Shown here piece by piece: positions 1 through 9,238 of a stretch of 64,000 bases of DNA. Each line of letters starts with the position of its first letter. Position 1 is the stretch's first letter. Location of the stretch: assembly GCF_000716595.1 (NCBI RefSeq), contig NZ_JNXC01000019.1, positions 144,199-208,198 of the forward strand, written 5' to 3'. The position numbers were made by a program, and so were the translations under genes. The stretch is from Saccharothrix sp. NRRL B-16314 (lineage in GTDB: Bacteria > Actinomycetota > Actinomycetes > Mycobacteriales > Pseudonocardiaceae). The notes beneath the pieces were generated by a model that did not search any database, was not told the DNA's origin, and saw only the letters and a program-made list of their open reading frames with translations.

Positions 1-692
1 CGATCCCGGAAGCGGCAGCGCCAACTGCGACTACCGGGATGTGCGGCACGCGAAGACGAGCACCCGCGGACCGCGCCGTTCCCGCCTGTCCCTGCGGAGC
101 AGAGACGACGGATAACGGATCCGGCAACACTATCGGATGGCTCCGCGCGAACCCGTGTTCCCGCTCACCGGAGGCGTCTTGATCAGGGCCGATGGCTTGT
201 CGTCCAAAATCGTCCACCAGGCAAAGTGACCCAGGTCACATCGATGGTGGGTAGAGGTTGCGGACCGCGGTTACAGTACACAGCGTCGAACAGACGGCCC
301 CGAATGCAACGGGGCGGAACCTCTTGGGTGTTTGTCGCTGTGGCTCAGCCCGGGCATCAAGGGTTCTCCAGACGGCCTCCTGCGCCAACAGGGGGCCGTC
401 GTCATTTACGGACTCGAGCACGGCATCGCGAAAAAGGGACGACCCGACCCGCCGGAGCTTCATTTCTGCTGCGGTCCATTCCAACACCTGCGCGATGCCG
501 GACCTCTGCTCACGTGCGGGAGACCACCGCGTCCGGGTACCGCAGGCCCTCAGAGTGATCGACGACCAGACGGCCGAGCGGCCGTCAGCGGGCGCGGGTC
601 GTCGGAGCGGCACGGTGGCCGTGCCCCAGGTCGAGCCAGTCCAGGAACTCTGCGAACGTGCCGATCTGGCGGACGCAATCGTGCAGGGGGTG
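1..692. other. Left edge, no confident gene
   Basis: Several open frames exist on both strands, but none has a recognisable domain, a convincing ribosome binding site or a neighbour-linked arrangement. High GC makes long chance frames common here. One leftward frame at about 236-613 has a plausible amphipathic stretch in its middle, but its N-terminal third is arginine/proline-rich shadow sequence. No RNA gene or clear terminator was seen. Confidence 0.4.
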
Positions 693-1793
693 TCACGGTG
701 GTTCTTCGGCGGCGTCGAGGCTCGCCTGTACCTCGGCCATGATGTTCCGTGCGGCGGCGATCTCTGCTGGATGGGGGCGTGAGCTCAGCGCTTCCAGGTT
801 CGTTGCGACTTGCTCCGCATTGGTGAATCCGACAAGCACGGCTGCGTTGGGTGACCGGTCGAGGCAAGCCCACAGGGCCACGCGGATCAAGTCCTCAGTC
901 CGCGGGCCGACGATGGCCCGTAGGCGGTCGAGGCCTGCGTTGATGGTGGCGACGGCGTCGGGCCGGAACCAACGCTTTCGAAGCCTGTGGTCGCCGGCTC
1001 CGAAGGCGCGCTGAACATCTGCGGAGTAGGTGCCGGTGAGCAGTCCTTGCCCGAGTGGCTTGCTGATGAGTACGCCGACGTTGTATTCGTCGGCGAACGA
1101 GAACACGCCTTCGGACCGGTTGGACGGTGTCAGAAGGTTGTCTCGCACCGCCAGCACGTCGGGTTCGATCTTGTCGAACAGTGCCCGGAACCGTGCGATC
1201 TTGTCGCCGCGCTGGTCAGGCGGTGTCGTGAGGCGGTCGAGTGCGAAGCGATGCGGGCCGCGCATGCCGATGGCTTTGATGAGGCCTTGCTCGCGGAAGG
1301 TGCGCATGGCGTCGACCGAGGGATGCAGCCAACGATCGTCAGCGCCGAAGTCCGGGTGGTGGAAGGCGTAGATGTCGAGGTGATCGGTTTGCAGGTTGTC
1401 GAGGGACTGTTCGAGTTGTCGGCGCATGTGGCGAGGTTCGAAGCCGTGTTCCGCGGTGCCCGCGAAGTAGCCGACCTTGGACGCGAGCACGATCTCGTTG
1501 CGCGGGACCTGGGTGACGAGTCGTCCGAGGAGCCGTTCGGACCTGCCGTGGCCGTAGACGTCGGCGGTGTCGTAGAGGCGTGCGCCGTGCTGCCAGGCCG
1601 TTTCCAGTCCGGCGATGGATTGCCCTTCGTCAGCCCCGGTGGACCACCCCATCGGCATGCCGAGGTTGTCGTCGGGGCCGCCGATGGCCCAGCAACCGAT
1701 TCCTACGGCGGGAACGGTGATGCCGGTGGCACCGAGCCGGCGGAGCGGGATCGACGGGCGGCTGCTGTCGTCGGCAGCGTGGAGTGAGGTCAT
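693..1793 (-). CDS. Aldo/keto reductase family oxidoreductase
   Basis: A 366-residue NAD(P)H-dependent aldo/keto reductase, expected to be a cytoplasmic (beta/alpha)8 barrel reducing or oxidising a carbonyl. The catalytic tetrad is visible as Asp75 and Tyr80 (in DTADVYGHGRSE), Lys106 (ASKVGY) and His145 (FHHPDF). Length is typical for the single-domain actinobacterial subfamily. Its start overlaps the stop of the upstream regulator gene by 4 bp (ATGA), so the two form one leftward operon. Divergent promoters would let it be co-controlled with the radical SAM operon. It may supply the redox step of that pathway, which is inferred from position only. The substrate cannot be read from the sequence. 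Confidence 0.9.
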   Translation of the reverse strand: MTSLHAADDSSRPSIPLRRLGATGITVPAVGIGCWAIGGPDDNLGMPMGWSTGADEGQSIAGLETAWQHGARLYDTADVYGHGRSERLLGRLVTQVPRNEIVLASKVGYFAGTAEHGFEPRHMRRQLEQSLDNLQTDHLDIYAFHHPDFGADDRWLHPSVDAMRTFREQGLIKAIGMRGPHRFALDRLTTPPDQRGDKIARFRALFDKIEPDVLAVRDNLLTPSNRSEGVFSFADEYNVGVLISKPLGQGLLTGTYSADVQRAFGAGDHRLRKRWFRPDAVATINAGLDRLRAIVGPRTEDLIRVALWACLDRSPNAAVLVGFTNAEQVATNLEALSSRPHPAEIAAARNIMAEVQASLDAAEEPP

Positions 1794-2644
1794 GCCGGCC
1801 TGCTCTGGTCGAGGATGACAGCGAGTTCGTCTTGGACGAACTCGTAGAGTTCGCCGGGCCGTGCACAGACGAAGACCGGCACTGCGGCGCCGCGGGCGCG
1901 CGAGTGACTGTAGAGGCCTACCACAGCGATGTCGTCGAACCGGTAGAAGCTGAAGACACGATCACCCGGGCGGTAGTACACCTCGATCCGAGCTCCGTCG
2001 GGCCGTCGGAGGGTCTCATAGGCGTTGCGGGTAGCGGTGATGCGCGCACGCAGTTCATCGCGGGTGGTGTCGAACCGGTCGGCCAGGACGGCGACGGTGA
2101 GTTCGTCGTCCGGGTCGGCCAGGACGACGCGGACGCAACTGTCGGGCCTGGCGGCGACCTGGGCGAGTTCGCGAGCGTGCAGATTGCTCCAAGTTTGACC
2201 GTAGGCCACGACGACGTCGAGTTCGGTGACGTCGGCGAATAGGTCTTTCCATTCCAGTTCGCTGAGGTAGGTAGCGCCGACCCTGAGAAGGCCCGCAGCT
2301 GCGAAGTCGCTGGTGAGGCGCTGCTGGAGCTGCGTGCGCGGTGTGGTGGGGCTGCTCGTTCTGTCGGCGAGCCGGGTCCAGGCGATTTCCCAGCGGCGAT
2401 CGCTCGCGGGAACGCCGAAGGCGCGGACGAGGCCGATTACGAGTGCCTTGCGAGGTAGGCGCCGACCCGCGAGGGCGTCTTGGACGGTGCTGCGAGGAAG
2501 GGGGATCTTGTTGCGCTCGCCCCACTGCTGGAGGGTCCGGTAGGAGGGGTTACCTGCGCGGAGGCGGACTGTACGCAGGCATCTGGCGAAGTCGGCGATC
2601 GTCGTCGCGTCAAGTGGATCTATATCGTCTTTGGGTGATGTCAT
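1790..2644 (-). CDS. XRE-like HTH regulator with DUF5919-like C-terminal domain
   Basis: A protein of 284 residues if started at the ATG at 2644; longer upstream readings are out of character. Residues about 12-75 form a helix-turn-helix-like N-terminus of the kind that begins many actinomycete regulators. The C-terminal half (from about residue 130) reads as an alpha/beta domain with motifs such as DVVVAYGQTWSNL, resembling the phospholipase-D-like DUF5919 sensor domain (family recalled, not searched). There is no clear Shine-Dalgarno before the start, so a leaderless transcript is possible. It overlaps the aldo/keto reductase gene by 4 bp and faces the radical SAM operon across an intergenic region with inverted repeats, so it probably controls both directions. 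Confidence 0.8.
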   Translation of the reverse strand: MTSPKDDIDPLDATTIADFARCLRTVRLRAGNPSYRTLQQWGERNKIPLPRSTVQDALAGRRLPRKALVIGLVRAFGVPASDRRWEIAWTRLADRTSSPTTPRTQLQQRLTSDFAAAGLLRVGATYLSELEWKDLFADVTELDVVVAYGQTWSNLHARELAQVAARPDSCVRVVLADPDDELTVAVLADRFDTTRDELRARITATRNAYETLRRPDGARIEVYYRPGDRVFSFYRFDDIAVVGLYSHSRARGAAVPVFVCARPGELYEFVQDELAVILDQSRPA

Positions 2645-2690
2645 CGTGATCGCGAGGCAGTGATCCCTGGGCGGACCGGTAGGTGTCCCA

Positions 2691-2707
2691 TACTGTCCGA
2701 GACAGTA
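2691..2707. promoter_or_regulatory. Perfect 7-bp inverted repeat, candidate operator
   Basis: TACTGTC (2691-2697) and GACAGTA (2701-2707) are perfect inverted copies separated by CGA. The repeat lies 47 bp upstream of the HTH regulator start and 148 bp upstream of the preferred radical SAM start. This is a natural position for autoregulation and divergent control. Binding by the adjacent regulator is inferred. Confidence 0.55.
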
Positions 2708-2778
2708 CGCGCCTCGGCGGGGTCGGACGTGTATTGGCGCAGCTGACAGGTTTGTGGTCGGTAGGACAGTCCGACTAT

Positions 2779-2798
2779 GTCCGGTGTCCTTGCCGGAC
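2779..2798. promoter_or_regulatory. Second inverted repeat in the divergent promoter region
   Basis: GTCCGG (2779-2784) and CCGGAC (2793-2798) are perfect inverted arms around an 8-base spacer, about 56 bp before the preferred radical SAM start. The repeated GTCC/GGAC half-sites in this region resemble parts of the 2691-2707 palindrome. It may be a second operator, or a hairpin in the leader RNA. Confidence 0.35.
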
Positions 2799-2854
2799 AG
2801 GGCCTCCTGCCGGTGTGCTGGGCGTCCACGGCACATCCTGGCGGGGAGCACAGC

Positions 2855-5038
2855 ATGCATGCGCTGCAAGGCACCAGCACGTCAACGCCCCTGGGTCGGC
2901 ACACGACATCTCTTTTTCATGGTCGTCTCATCGAGGCGATTCGTGCTACATCGTTGGACGGTGTCGAGGACCACGTGCAGGCCGCGTTGTCGGAGATCGC
3001 CGAGACGGACCTGCCCAGGCTCGGCCGGTTGGTGGCGGACGCGGTGCCAGGCCGGTTCAGTCTCACGGGGGCTTTGGATCGCCGACTGCTGTTCGCCGAG
3101 CGTTCGGCCGTGTTGGGCGGGTGGGTGGTGGCTGACCTGTCGGGGCAGCCGCATGACACTCGTGAGTGGCCGCTGTGGGTGTCTGGCCGAGTGGAGCTCG
3201 CTGAGCCGGATCGTTGGCTGTCTGTTGGCAAGTTGTCCGACGACGCGGCCGACCGGTTGGCGCGTCCGCGCGTTCTGCTGGCGTCGCTGTATCACCCGGA
3301 GTGGTTTCCGTTGCCACGCTTCCCGTTGGCGATTTCCGATCTGGCGCGGGCGGCGCGGCTGACCTTGATGGGTCAGGTGCAGCTGATCGACATGCAACTG
3401 GGCGCTTCGCTGGATGACATCACCGACTGGATCCACGATCGCCAACCGGACATCGTGGGCATCTCGGCGACGTTCGGCCAGCATGACCTGATGAGCACGC
3501 TGCTCGATCGAGTGGACCGCATGCGTGTTCCGCCGCTGGTGCTCGCCGGTGGCAGTTTGACCGTGCGCAACGAGGCGTTGCTGCTGGAGCGGTACCCGCG
3601 CTTGCTCGTCGCCCGTGGAGCCGGTGAACCGACGATCGCCGATTCGATGGCGTATTTCCACGGCGACCGGGAGCTCACGGGCATCCGCGGTATCGGATAC
3701 CGCAGCGCGCCTCGTCGCGGACCTGTTTCGCTCGAGCGTCGGGCACGGCACACCGCGGTGGTGTCGAATCGTGTGCAGAGCGACTTCTTGCCCGAGCTCG
3801 ATCTGCTGGACGCTACCTTCGCGGCCAACGGCGTAGCCCAGCTGGAGACCTCCCGGGGATGCACCAGTCGCTGCTCCTTCTGCCCTCGTGGGCACAAGGG
3901 CTCCTGGTCGGGTGGCACCACCGATGGGCTGCCCTGGATGCTCGCCGAGATGGGGAAGGTCGCCGAGCGGCATCCGGCGATCTCGCGCACGCTGTACGCG
4001 GTCGACGAGGAGTTCATCGGACGCGGGGACGACGCTGTCGCCCGGGCGCTCCACGTCGCGAGCACCATCAGCAACGCCGGGTTCACCTGGGAGTCGTCAT
4101 GCCGGATCGACCAGGTCGTCCGTCCGGACCATGATCGGGCCTGGCACGTCGAGCGCGCGTCGATGTGGCGCAGCCTCCTCGGCGCCGGTCTGCGCAGGAT
4201 GCTGTTCGGCGTCGAATCGGGCGTGACCTCGGTCCTTGAGCGGTTCGCCAAGGACACCACGACTGAGCAGAACGCCCTGGCCATCCGCACCCTGTCCGCC
4301 CTGGGAGTGCCGACGCGGTTCACCTACATCACGTTCGACCACTTGATGAGCCCCGACGAATTGGTCGCGACCCACGCCTTCCAGGCCCGGACCGATCTGC
4401 TCCTGCGTCCGCTGCCCATGCTTACGGTCGAACAGATCGTCGACGGCGTTACCGACCCGGACTTCGTGGCCGAGTACGCGACGGGACGACCGTTCTACAC
4501 CGAGATCTCGTACATGCTGGTCTCGATGGAGTGCCTGATCGGCGCCCCGTACACCCGGGCGGTGCAGGCCCGAGGACTCGCCGGGCCCGCGGATCCCACC
4601 ATGGGGCGGGTCGAGGCACGGTTCGCGGACTGGCGGATCGGTGTCTGCTCCCGCCGCGCGCAGATGTGGGTGGACCGCCACTTCGCGCTCGACTACACCC
4701 TCAAGAGCCTGGGGAAGATCCTGGACGGCGCGCCTCGCCATCGCGTCCGGGACGCGCGTGCCGTGCTCAAAGACGGTTCGTTCCGGGTTCTCGCCGGGAC
4801 GCTCGACCTTCTCGGCAACTACGGTCTGGACACACCTGCTCCTGGCCTGGACACCGAGGTGCTCGCACTGTTGGACACGGCGTGCGGCGAGCTGGCCGCG
4901 GCGTTGTCGCGTGCGATCGACCAGGTCATGCCGACCCTGCCGCCGTCCAACCGGCGTCTACTGGATCGCGAGTTCACCCGATGGTGTGCCGCCGAAGGAT
5001 GGCAGCTCATCAACGTGAACGACCCATGCGGGACCTGA
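2855..5038 (+). CDS. B12-binding radical SAM enzyme
   Basis: The preferred start is the ATG at 2855, preceded by GGGGAG at good spacing, giving 727 residues; an in-frame ATG at 2777 lacks such a site. A cobalamin-binding-like segment comes first (about residues 150-270, with DIVGISATFGQHD and VLAGGSLTV). It is followed by the radical SAM core with the iron-sulphur motif CTSRCSFC near residues 336-343, and later LFGVESG, as in B12-dependent radical SAM proteins. The long C-terminal tail is not assignable. It would use S-adenosylmethionine and cobalamin for methylation or rearrangement. First gene of a tight rightward operon, and probably the pathway's key enzyme. The substrate is unknown. Confidence 0.88.
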   Translation: MHALQGTSTSTPLGRHTTSLFHGRLIEAIRATSLDGVEDHVQAALSEIAETDLPRLGRLVADAVPGRFSLTGALDRRLLFAERSAVLGGWVVADLSGQPHDTREWPLWVSGRVELAEPDRWLSVGKLSDDAADRLARPRVLLASLYHPEWFPLPRFPLAISDLARAARLTLMGQVQLIDMQLGASLDDITDWIHDRQPDIVGISATFGQHDLMSTLLDRVDRMRVPPLVLAGGSLTVRNEALLLERYPRLLVARGAGEPTIADSMAYFHGDRELTGIRGIGYRSAPRRGPVSLERRARHTAVVSNRVQSDFLPELDLLDATFAANGVAQLETSRGCTSRCSFCPRGHKGSWSGGTTDGLPWMLAEMGKVAERHPAISRTLYAVDEEFIGRGDDAVARALHVASTISNAGFTWESSCRIDQVVRPDHDRAWHVERASMWRSLLGAGLRRMLFGVESGVTSVLERFAKDTTTEQNALAIRTLSALGVPTRFTYITFDHLMSPDELVATHAFQARTDLLLRPLPMLTVEQIVDGVTDPDFVAEYATGRPFYTEISYMLVSMECLIGAPYTRAVQARGLAGPADPTMGRVEARFADWRIGVCSRRAQMWVDRHFALDYTLKSLGKILDGAPRHRVRDARAVLKDGSFRVLAGTLDLLGNYGLDTPAPGLDTEVLALLDTACGELAAALSRAIDQVMPTLPPSNRRLLDREFTRWCAAEGWQLINVNDPCGT

Positions 5039-5169
5039 CCTTCGTCATGGCCACGATCGCCGTTAAGGGTGACGCCGAGGCCGGCGTGTTGCCCTGCCCA
5101 ACCGTCGTCACCACAATCGGTGGTCGTGCCCTCCCCAGGTCACGGCCGCTACCGGGAGGAGCCGCGAGC

Positions 5170-5943
5170 GTGCCTGGCCGATTCATCGCGTTGGAGGGGA
5201 CTGACGGAGTCGGCAAGACCTCCCTGGCGCGCCACCTCGCCGACATCAGCTACGACACCGCCGTCGCCCGGCTCACCCAGCCCCCGGCGCCCCTCCGCGC
5301 CGAAGTCGGCTCGGGCGCACTGGTATTCGTCCCCCGTAGGCAGATCTCCACGACCTCGACCTACGCCGCCACGTTGATGGAGCACCTGTCCACCATGCTG
5401 TGGCACAGCGGCGACGCCCCGGATCTCTCCGACGCGTTCTGGGTGTCGTTGCAGGCGGCCTGGTTCACCGCGCACGCCGAGACCGTCGTCGGACCGTTGC
5501 TCGATGCCGGGTTCGACGTGATCGTCGATGGCTGGCTCTACAAGTTCTTCGCCAAGCTGTTGCTCCAGGGCTTCACCGAGGCCGACCTGGCCGTGATCTA
5601 CAAGCGCGTGCGTATGCCCGACGCGGTCCTGCTGATACGCGCCGACGTCGGCGCCGTCTACGACCGCCGTCGCGACTTCCGTCCCGCCGAGCTGGGGATG
5701 CACGCCGGGTACGGCGAACTCGATGACCTCGGCCGCGCCACCTTCGTCGACTACCAATCCCGAACCGCGCTCAATCTTCAGGTGTTCGCCGACCGGCACG
5801 GCTGGCACACCGCCCACCTGGACCCCGGCGAGCCCATCGCCGTCACCGCGGAGCGGCTCGCAGTGATCATCGCCGAGCTCCGCGCAGCGTGTGAGTCCGC
5901 ACCGACGATGGGCGCGACGAGGAACGGGGAGGTCCCACGATGA
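5170..5943 (+). CDS. Thymidylate-kinase-like P-loop kinase
   Basis: The GTG at 5170 is the likely start: GGGAGG lies about 10 bases before it, and the protein then opens as thymidylate kinases do (VPGRFIALEGTDGVGKTSL). In-frame ATGs at 5026 and 5047 would only add a low-complexity leader. This gives 257 residues. The P-loop is at residues 10-18, and a DR-like segment near FDVIVDGWLYKF fits the nucleoside monophosphate kinase fold. The role is phosphoryl transfer from ATP to a nucleotide or related alcohol. It is unlikely to be the housekeeping tmk because it sits inside a specialised operon and the central part is divergent. Its stop overlaps the next start by 4 bp. Confidence 0.8.
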   Translation: MPGRFIALEGTDGVGKTSLARHLADISYDTAVARLTQPPAPLRAEVGSGALVFVPRRQISTTSTYAATLMEHLSTMLWHSGDAPDLSDAFWVSLQAAWFTAHAETVVGPLLDAGFDVIVDGWLYKFFAKLLLQGFTEADLAVIYKRVRMPDAVLLIRADVGAVYDRRRDFRPAELGMHAGYGELDDLGRATFVDYQSRTALNLQVFADRHGWHTAHLDPGEPIAVTAERLAVIIAELRAACESAPTMGATRNGEVPR

Positions 5944-7181
5944 CCACGACCAGCGTGCTCGCCGCGCACGGCGGGACGAAAGCGCTCGACATCCCACGAC
6001 CGCACTACCAGTGGCCCGCCGTCACCGCGGAGCTGGAGCAAGCCGTCCGAGCACAGCTGCACCGATCGCTGTCCGACCGTGACGCCTCCGGGGTGATCGG
6101 CGAGTTCGAGGCCGCATTCGCCCGGTTCGTCGGCGCACCGCACGCCGTGTCGTTCGCTTCGGGCACCTCGGCCATCCACGCCATGAGTCGCATCGCCGGA
6201 CTACGCCCCGGCGACGCGGTCATCGCACCCGCCTACACGTTCTTCGCCACAGCCACACCGTTCGCCCATGACGGCATCGAAGTCCGCTTCGCCGACGCCG
6301 ACCGCTACGGCAACGTCACCGCAGCAACCCTGGCCGAGAAGCTCACGCCAGCCGTCCGAGCGGTCATCCTGACGCACATGTGGGGCAACCCGTGTCCGAT
6401 GGACGAGATCGTCCAGTTCTGCGGAACCCACAACCTGCTGCTGCTGGAGGACTGCTCCCACGCGCACTTCGCGTCATGGCGCGGCCGGCGGGTCGGCACG
6501 TTCGGCGACATGGCGGTGTTCTCCACCAACCAGAAAGCCATCACCACCGGTGAGGGCGGCGTCCTGGTCACCGCCGACGACCGCTACCGCGAGCTTGCGC
6601 TGCTGTTCGGGCACTACAACAAGCGCTGCCAGAAGGAAATCCACCCCGGCGCCGAGTACTACCCGTACGCCTTCACCGGTATGGGTCTCAAACACCGAAT
6701 CACGACCCTCGGCGCCGCGATCGGCGTCCACCAACTCGACCACGCCCCAGACATCGAGACCCGGCGCCGCACGATCCTCACCAGGTATGCCAGCGGCTTG
6801 GCCGACAATCCGGTGATCACACCCGCGATCGTGCCCGAGACGGACGGGCAGCACGGCCTCTACGTGCTCGGGCTGCGATTCAACCCCGCGAATGCCTCGG
6901 TCTCCCGCGACGAGTTCGTGGCGCTGTGCCAAGCCGAAGGCGCCACCGAGGTCGACGCACCCGGCTCGACCCGCGACATCAGCACCGAGCCACTTTTCGC
7001 CCGCCGCGACCCGTTCGCACCATGGGTACCCCGCACGCCACCGGCCACCGAACTCCCGGGTGTGGCAGCATTCGCAGACACCTTCATCAAGATCCCGCTG
7101 TGGGGATACGCAGGCGACGCTCCGCTCGTGGACGGCTACCTCGACGTCCTCACCAAGGTCTCCACTGCGGTGGCCCGATGA
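5940..7181 (+). CDS. DegT/DnrJ/EryC1/StrS-type PLP aminotransferase
   Basis: A 413-residue fold-type I PLP enzyme, full length for the family. The cofactor lysine is Lys199 in STNQKAITTGEGG, the PLP-pyridine aspartate is Asp171 in EDCSHAH, and the N-terminal SGTSAIH phosphate-binding turn is present. Such enzymes transaminate keto sugars or cyclitols bound to nucleotides or in antibiotic precursors. Its start overlaps the kinase stop (ATGA), and its own stop overlaps the next start in the same way, so the genes are translationally coupled. The product is probably an aminated sugar or cyclitol-like intermediate. The substrate is unknown. Confidence 0.92.
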   Translation: MTTTSVLAAHGGTKALDIPRPHYQWPAVTAELEQAVRAQLHRSLSDRDASGVIGEFEAAFARFVGAPHAVSFASGTSAIHAMSRIAGLRPGDAVIAPAYTFFATATPFAHDGIEVRFADADRYGNVTAATLAEKLTPAVRAVILTHMWGNPCPMDEIVQFCGTHNLLLLEDCSHAHFASWRGRRVGTFGDMAVFSTNQKAITTGEGGVLVTADDRYRELALLFGHYNKRCQKEIHPGAEYYPYAFTGMGLKHRITTLGAAIGVHQLDHAPDIETRRRTILTRYASGLADNPVITPAIVPETDGQHGLYVLGLRFNPANASVSRDEFVALCQAEGATEVDAPGSTRDISTEPLFARRDPFAPWVPRTPPATELPGVAAFADTFIKIPLWGYAGDAPLVDGYLDVLTKVSTAVAR

Positions 7182-8524
7182 CCGCCGCATCCACCACCGA
7201 ACAAGCCGGCGCGCACAGGCAACCCGCAACGCGACACCCCGTGCGGGTGAACACCGACGGCGACTTCGCACTCGACGATCTCCTCGCCCTGCCGGGTACC
7301 GAGTCGGCGCGGAAACTCAGCGCCGTCGACGCGATCTCGGCCGCGGTGTGGCGTCTCGACGCCGCCGACACCGCCGACCTCGTTGCCAACTCACGGACCG
7401 GGGCGGTTGCCGAGCCCGATATGCCGACCGGATACGACGCCGCTCTCCTGCACCGGATCGAAACCAGCCGGCTGTTCCGACCTCCGGTCCAGGACCACGT
7501 CGCCGCCCTGTCACCCGACCTCGGCGCGGCCTGGCTGGCACTCGCCGCCCACTGGATCGCCCTATCCCGAGCCTGCGGCGACCTGCGCTTCCTCAACGTG
7601 GCATGCAAACTCACCGGCGCGGTCTGGCTGCGCCACCGCATGGGCGGGGCTGGCAGCGCTTGGCAGGAACCCGGCCTGACCGGTCAGCTTGCAGCCCTCG
7701 GGCGTCTGCTGAACGAGGCCACCGAACAGCTGCGACGACGCCTGGCAGACCGCGTCCTTCTCACTGAGCACACCGTGTTCGCCGACGAAGCACTCCGCTC
7801 GGTCCGCGTCGAACATCCAGTCAAAGCGCGGATCGTTGTCCTGGCGGGTTCCGGGTCCCGTAGCGCCGGACGTCTTGCCACAGCAGCGACCGCCGCTGGG
7901 CTGCCGATCGAGACCGTGTGCTGGTACGCGCCCTCGTTCACCGAGCCGCCGGTTTCCTCCAACTACGCCAACGCGTGGTATCCGCCGTCAGAACCCGACC
8001 TCGAAGCGGCACCCAGCGTGCCGGACAGCGTCCCGGCTACCACCGCCCAATCCTGGGACCAGGTCGAATCGGCGATTCGAGCCGCCGACGCCGACGTCGT
8101 TCTCCTGGTCGGCATGCCGGTGGTTCCCGCCCGCGTGCTCGACGCCGCGACGTTGGGCGTGCTCAACGCCCACAACGGTGCGCTGCCCAGCCATCGCGGC
8201 ATGGACGCCGTCGGCTGGGCACTCCTGCACGACCAACCCATCGTGTGCAGCCTGCACATAGCCCGTCCCGCAGTCGACGCAGGGGAAATCGTCGCGACCC
8301 AGCCCGTTCCGATCACTCCTGTAAGCACACTCGCGGCCAGGGTCAAGACCACTCAACTCCGCCTTCTGCTGGACGGAGCCACGCACGTCGCCACCACCGG
8401 CAGCCTGCCCGACCTGACCCCCCAACCCGCCACCGGCACCCAGTTCTATCGCCTGCATCCCCACCTCAAGCGACTACTGGACGCCTCGCCCTACGCCCAC
8501 GACGACCCCCTCAGCGGACGGTGA
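7178..8524 (+). CDS. Formyltransferase-like protein with extra N-terminal domain
   Basis: A protein of 448 residues from the ATG at 7178 that overlaps the aminotransferase stop. The C-terminal half carries the formyltransferase signature: VLNAHNGALPSHRG near residue 330, then WALLHDQPIVCSLH and DAGEIVATQPVPI. These match the order of motifs in folate-dependent Fmt/GART-type enzymes, including the Asn/His catalytic region. The N-terminal 190 residues are helical, alanine-rich and unrecognised. It follows an aminotransferase, so N-formylation of the newly made amine is a natural guess. A hydrolase or carbamoyl-type variant of the fold cannot be excluded. Confidence 0.75.
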   Translation: MTAASTTEQAGAHRQPATRHPVRVNTDGDFALDDLLALPGTESARKLSAVDAISAAVWRLDAADTADLVANSRTGAVAEPDMPTGYDAALLHRIETSRLFRPPVQDHVAALSPDLGAAWLALAAHWIALSRACGDLRFLNVACKLTGAVWLRHRMGGAGSAWQEPGLTGQLAALGRLLNEATEQLRRRLADRVLLTEHTVFADEALRSVRVEHPVKARIVVLAGSGSRSAGRLATAATAAGLPIETVCWYAPSFTEPPVSSNYANAWYPPSEPDLEAAPSVPDSVPATTAQSWDQVESAIRAADADVVLLVGMPVVPARVLDAATLGVLNAHNGALPSHRGMDAVGWALLHDQPIVCSLHIARPAVDAGEIVATQPVPITPVSTLAARVKTTQLRLLLDGATHVATTGSLPDLTPQPATGTQFYRLHPHLKRLLDASPYAHDDPLSGR

Positions 8525-8531
8525 TCCGGTC

Positions 8532-9230
8532 ATGACCAGTCCACCACACCCCAGCTTCACGCTGCTCGCCAAGATCGACTGGGATGACACCACGTCGATC
8601 CTTCGTGGTTGCACACCGCTGTTCGAAGCACTGACGACCGATCCCGCGCTGCTGGCCGAGCTCGTAGCGGGCGTCGCCGACGACCCCCACCTGGCCGAGA
8701 TGTGCGAGGGATACGACTTCATGCACAAACTCGTCCTTCACGACGCGGCCGACCTCAACATCCGGCTCCGGCTGCACCTCTACCGGGCGGGGTTCTTCGA
8801 CCGGCCGCACAACCACCGGTGGAGCTTCGCCAGCCACATCCTGCGAGGAGGCTACGTCCACCGCATCTTCGGCCGCGACGACCAATTCGGCGAAGACACC
8901 GACACGAACAGCCTGCTTCCCATCCACGAACGCCTCGAACAGGCCAGCTCTACCTACGCCCTGCACCACACCAGCGTGCACACCGTCCACGCCGAGGCCG
9001 ACACCATCTCCCTGCTCGTCCGCGGCCCATCGGCCAAGCAGCGGTTCCTGATCCTCGACGCCGCCACAGGCGGCTTCTTCTGGGTCTACGGCGCAGCCCA
9101 GGAATCTCCCGAACAGCGCGCCGGCAAACGCTTGACCCCCGACCAACTCACGAGCACCATCGCCCGCACCCAACGCCTCATCGCGGACCTCGACCCGTCA
9201 AGCCGATCCGCATCCCTCCACCGAAGGTAG
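8532..9230 (+). CDS. Cupin-like protein
   Basis: A 232-residue protein beginning 7 bp after the formyltransferase-like gene. RPHNHRWSFASHI (His93, His95) followed by a glycine-rich turn and later HHTSVHTVHAEAD resembles the two histidine motifs of a metal-binding cupin barrel, as in thiol or cysteine dioxygenase relatives. The exact family was not recognised. A metal-dependent oxygenase or isomerase role is possible. Clearly part of the operon by spacing and strand. Confidence 0.65.
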   Translation: MTSPPHPSFTLLAKIDWDDTTSILRGCTPLFEALTTDPALLAELVAGVADDPHLAEMCEGYDFMHKLVLHDAADLNIRLRLHLYRAGFFDRPHNHRWSFASHILRGGYVHRIFGRDDQFGEDTDTNSLLPIHERLEQASSTYALHHTSVHTVHAEADTISLLVRGPSAKQRFLILDAATGGFFWVYGAAQESPEQRAGKRLTPDQLTSTIARTQRLIADLDPSSRSASLHRR

Positions 9231-9238
9231 AGACGACC

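Noticed and set aside
987..1787. Long rightward frame opposite the aldo/keto reductase
   Set aside because: It lies wholly within a gene with clear catalytic motifs and has only shadow composition; no domain or ribosome site.
5170..5943. Housekeeping thymidylate kinase
   Set aside because: The P-loop matches, but the gene is coupled to an aminotransferase in a specialised operon and the middle is divergent, so a pathway kinase is more likely.
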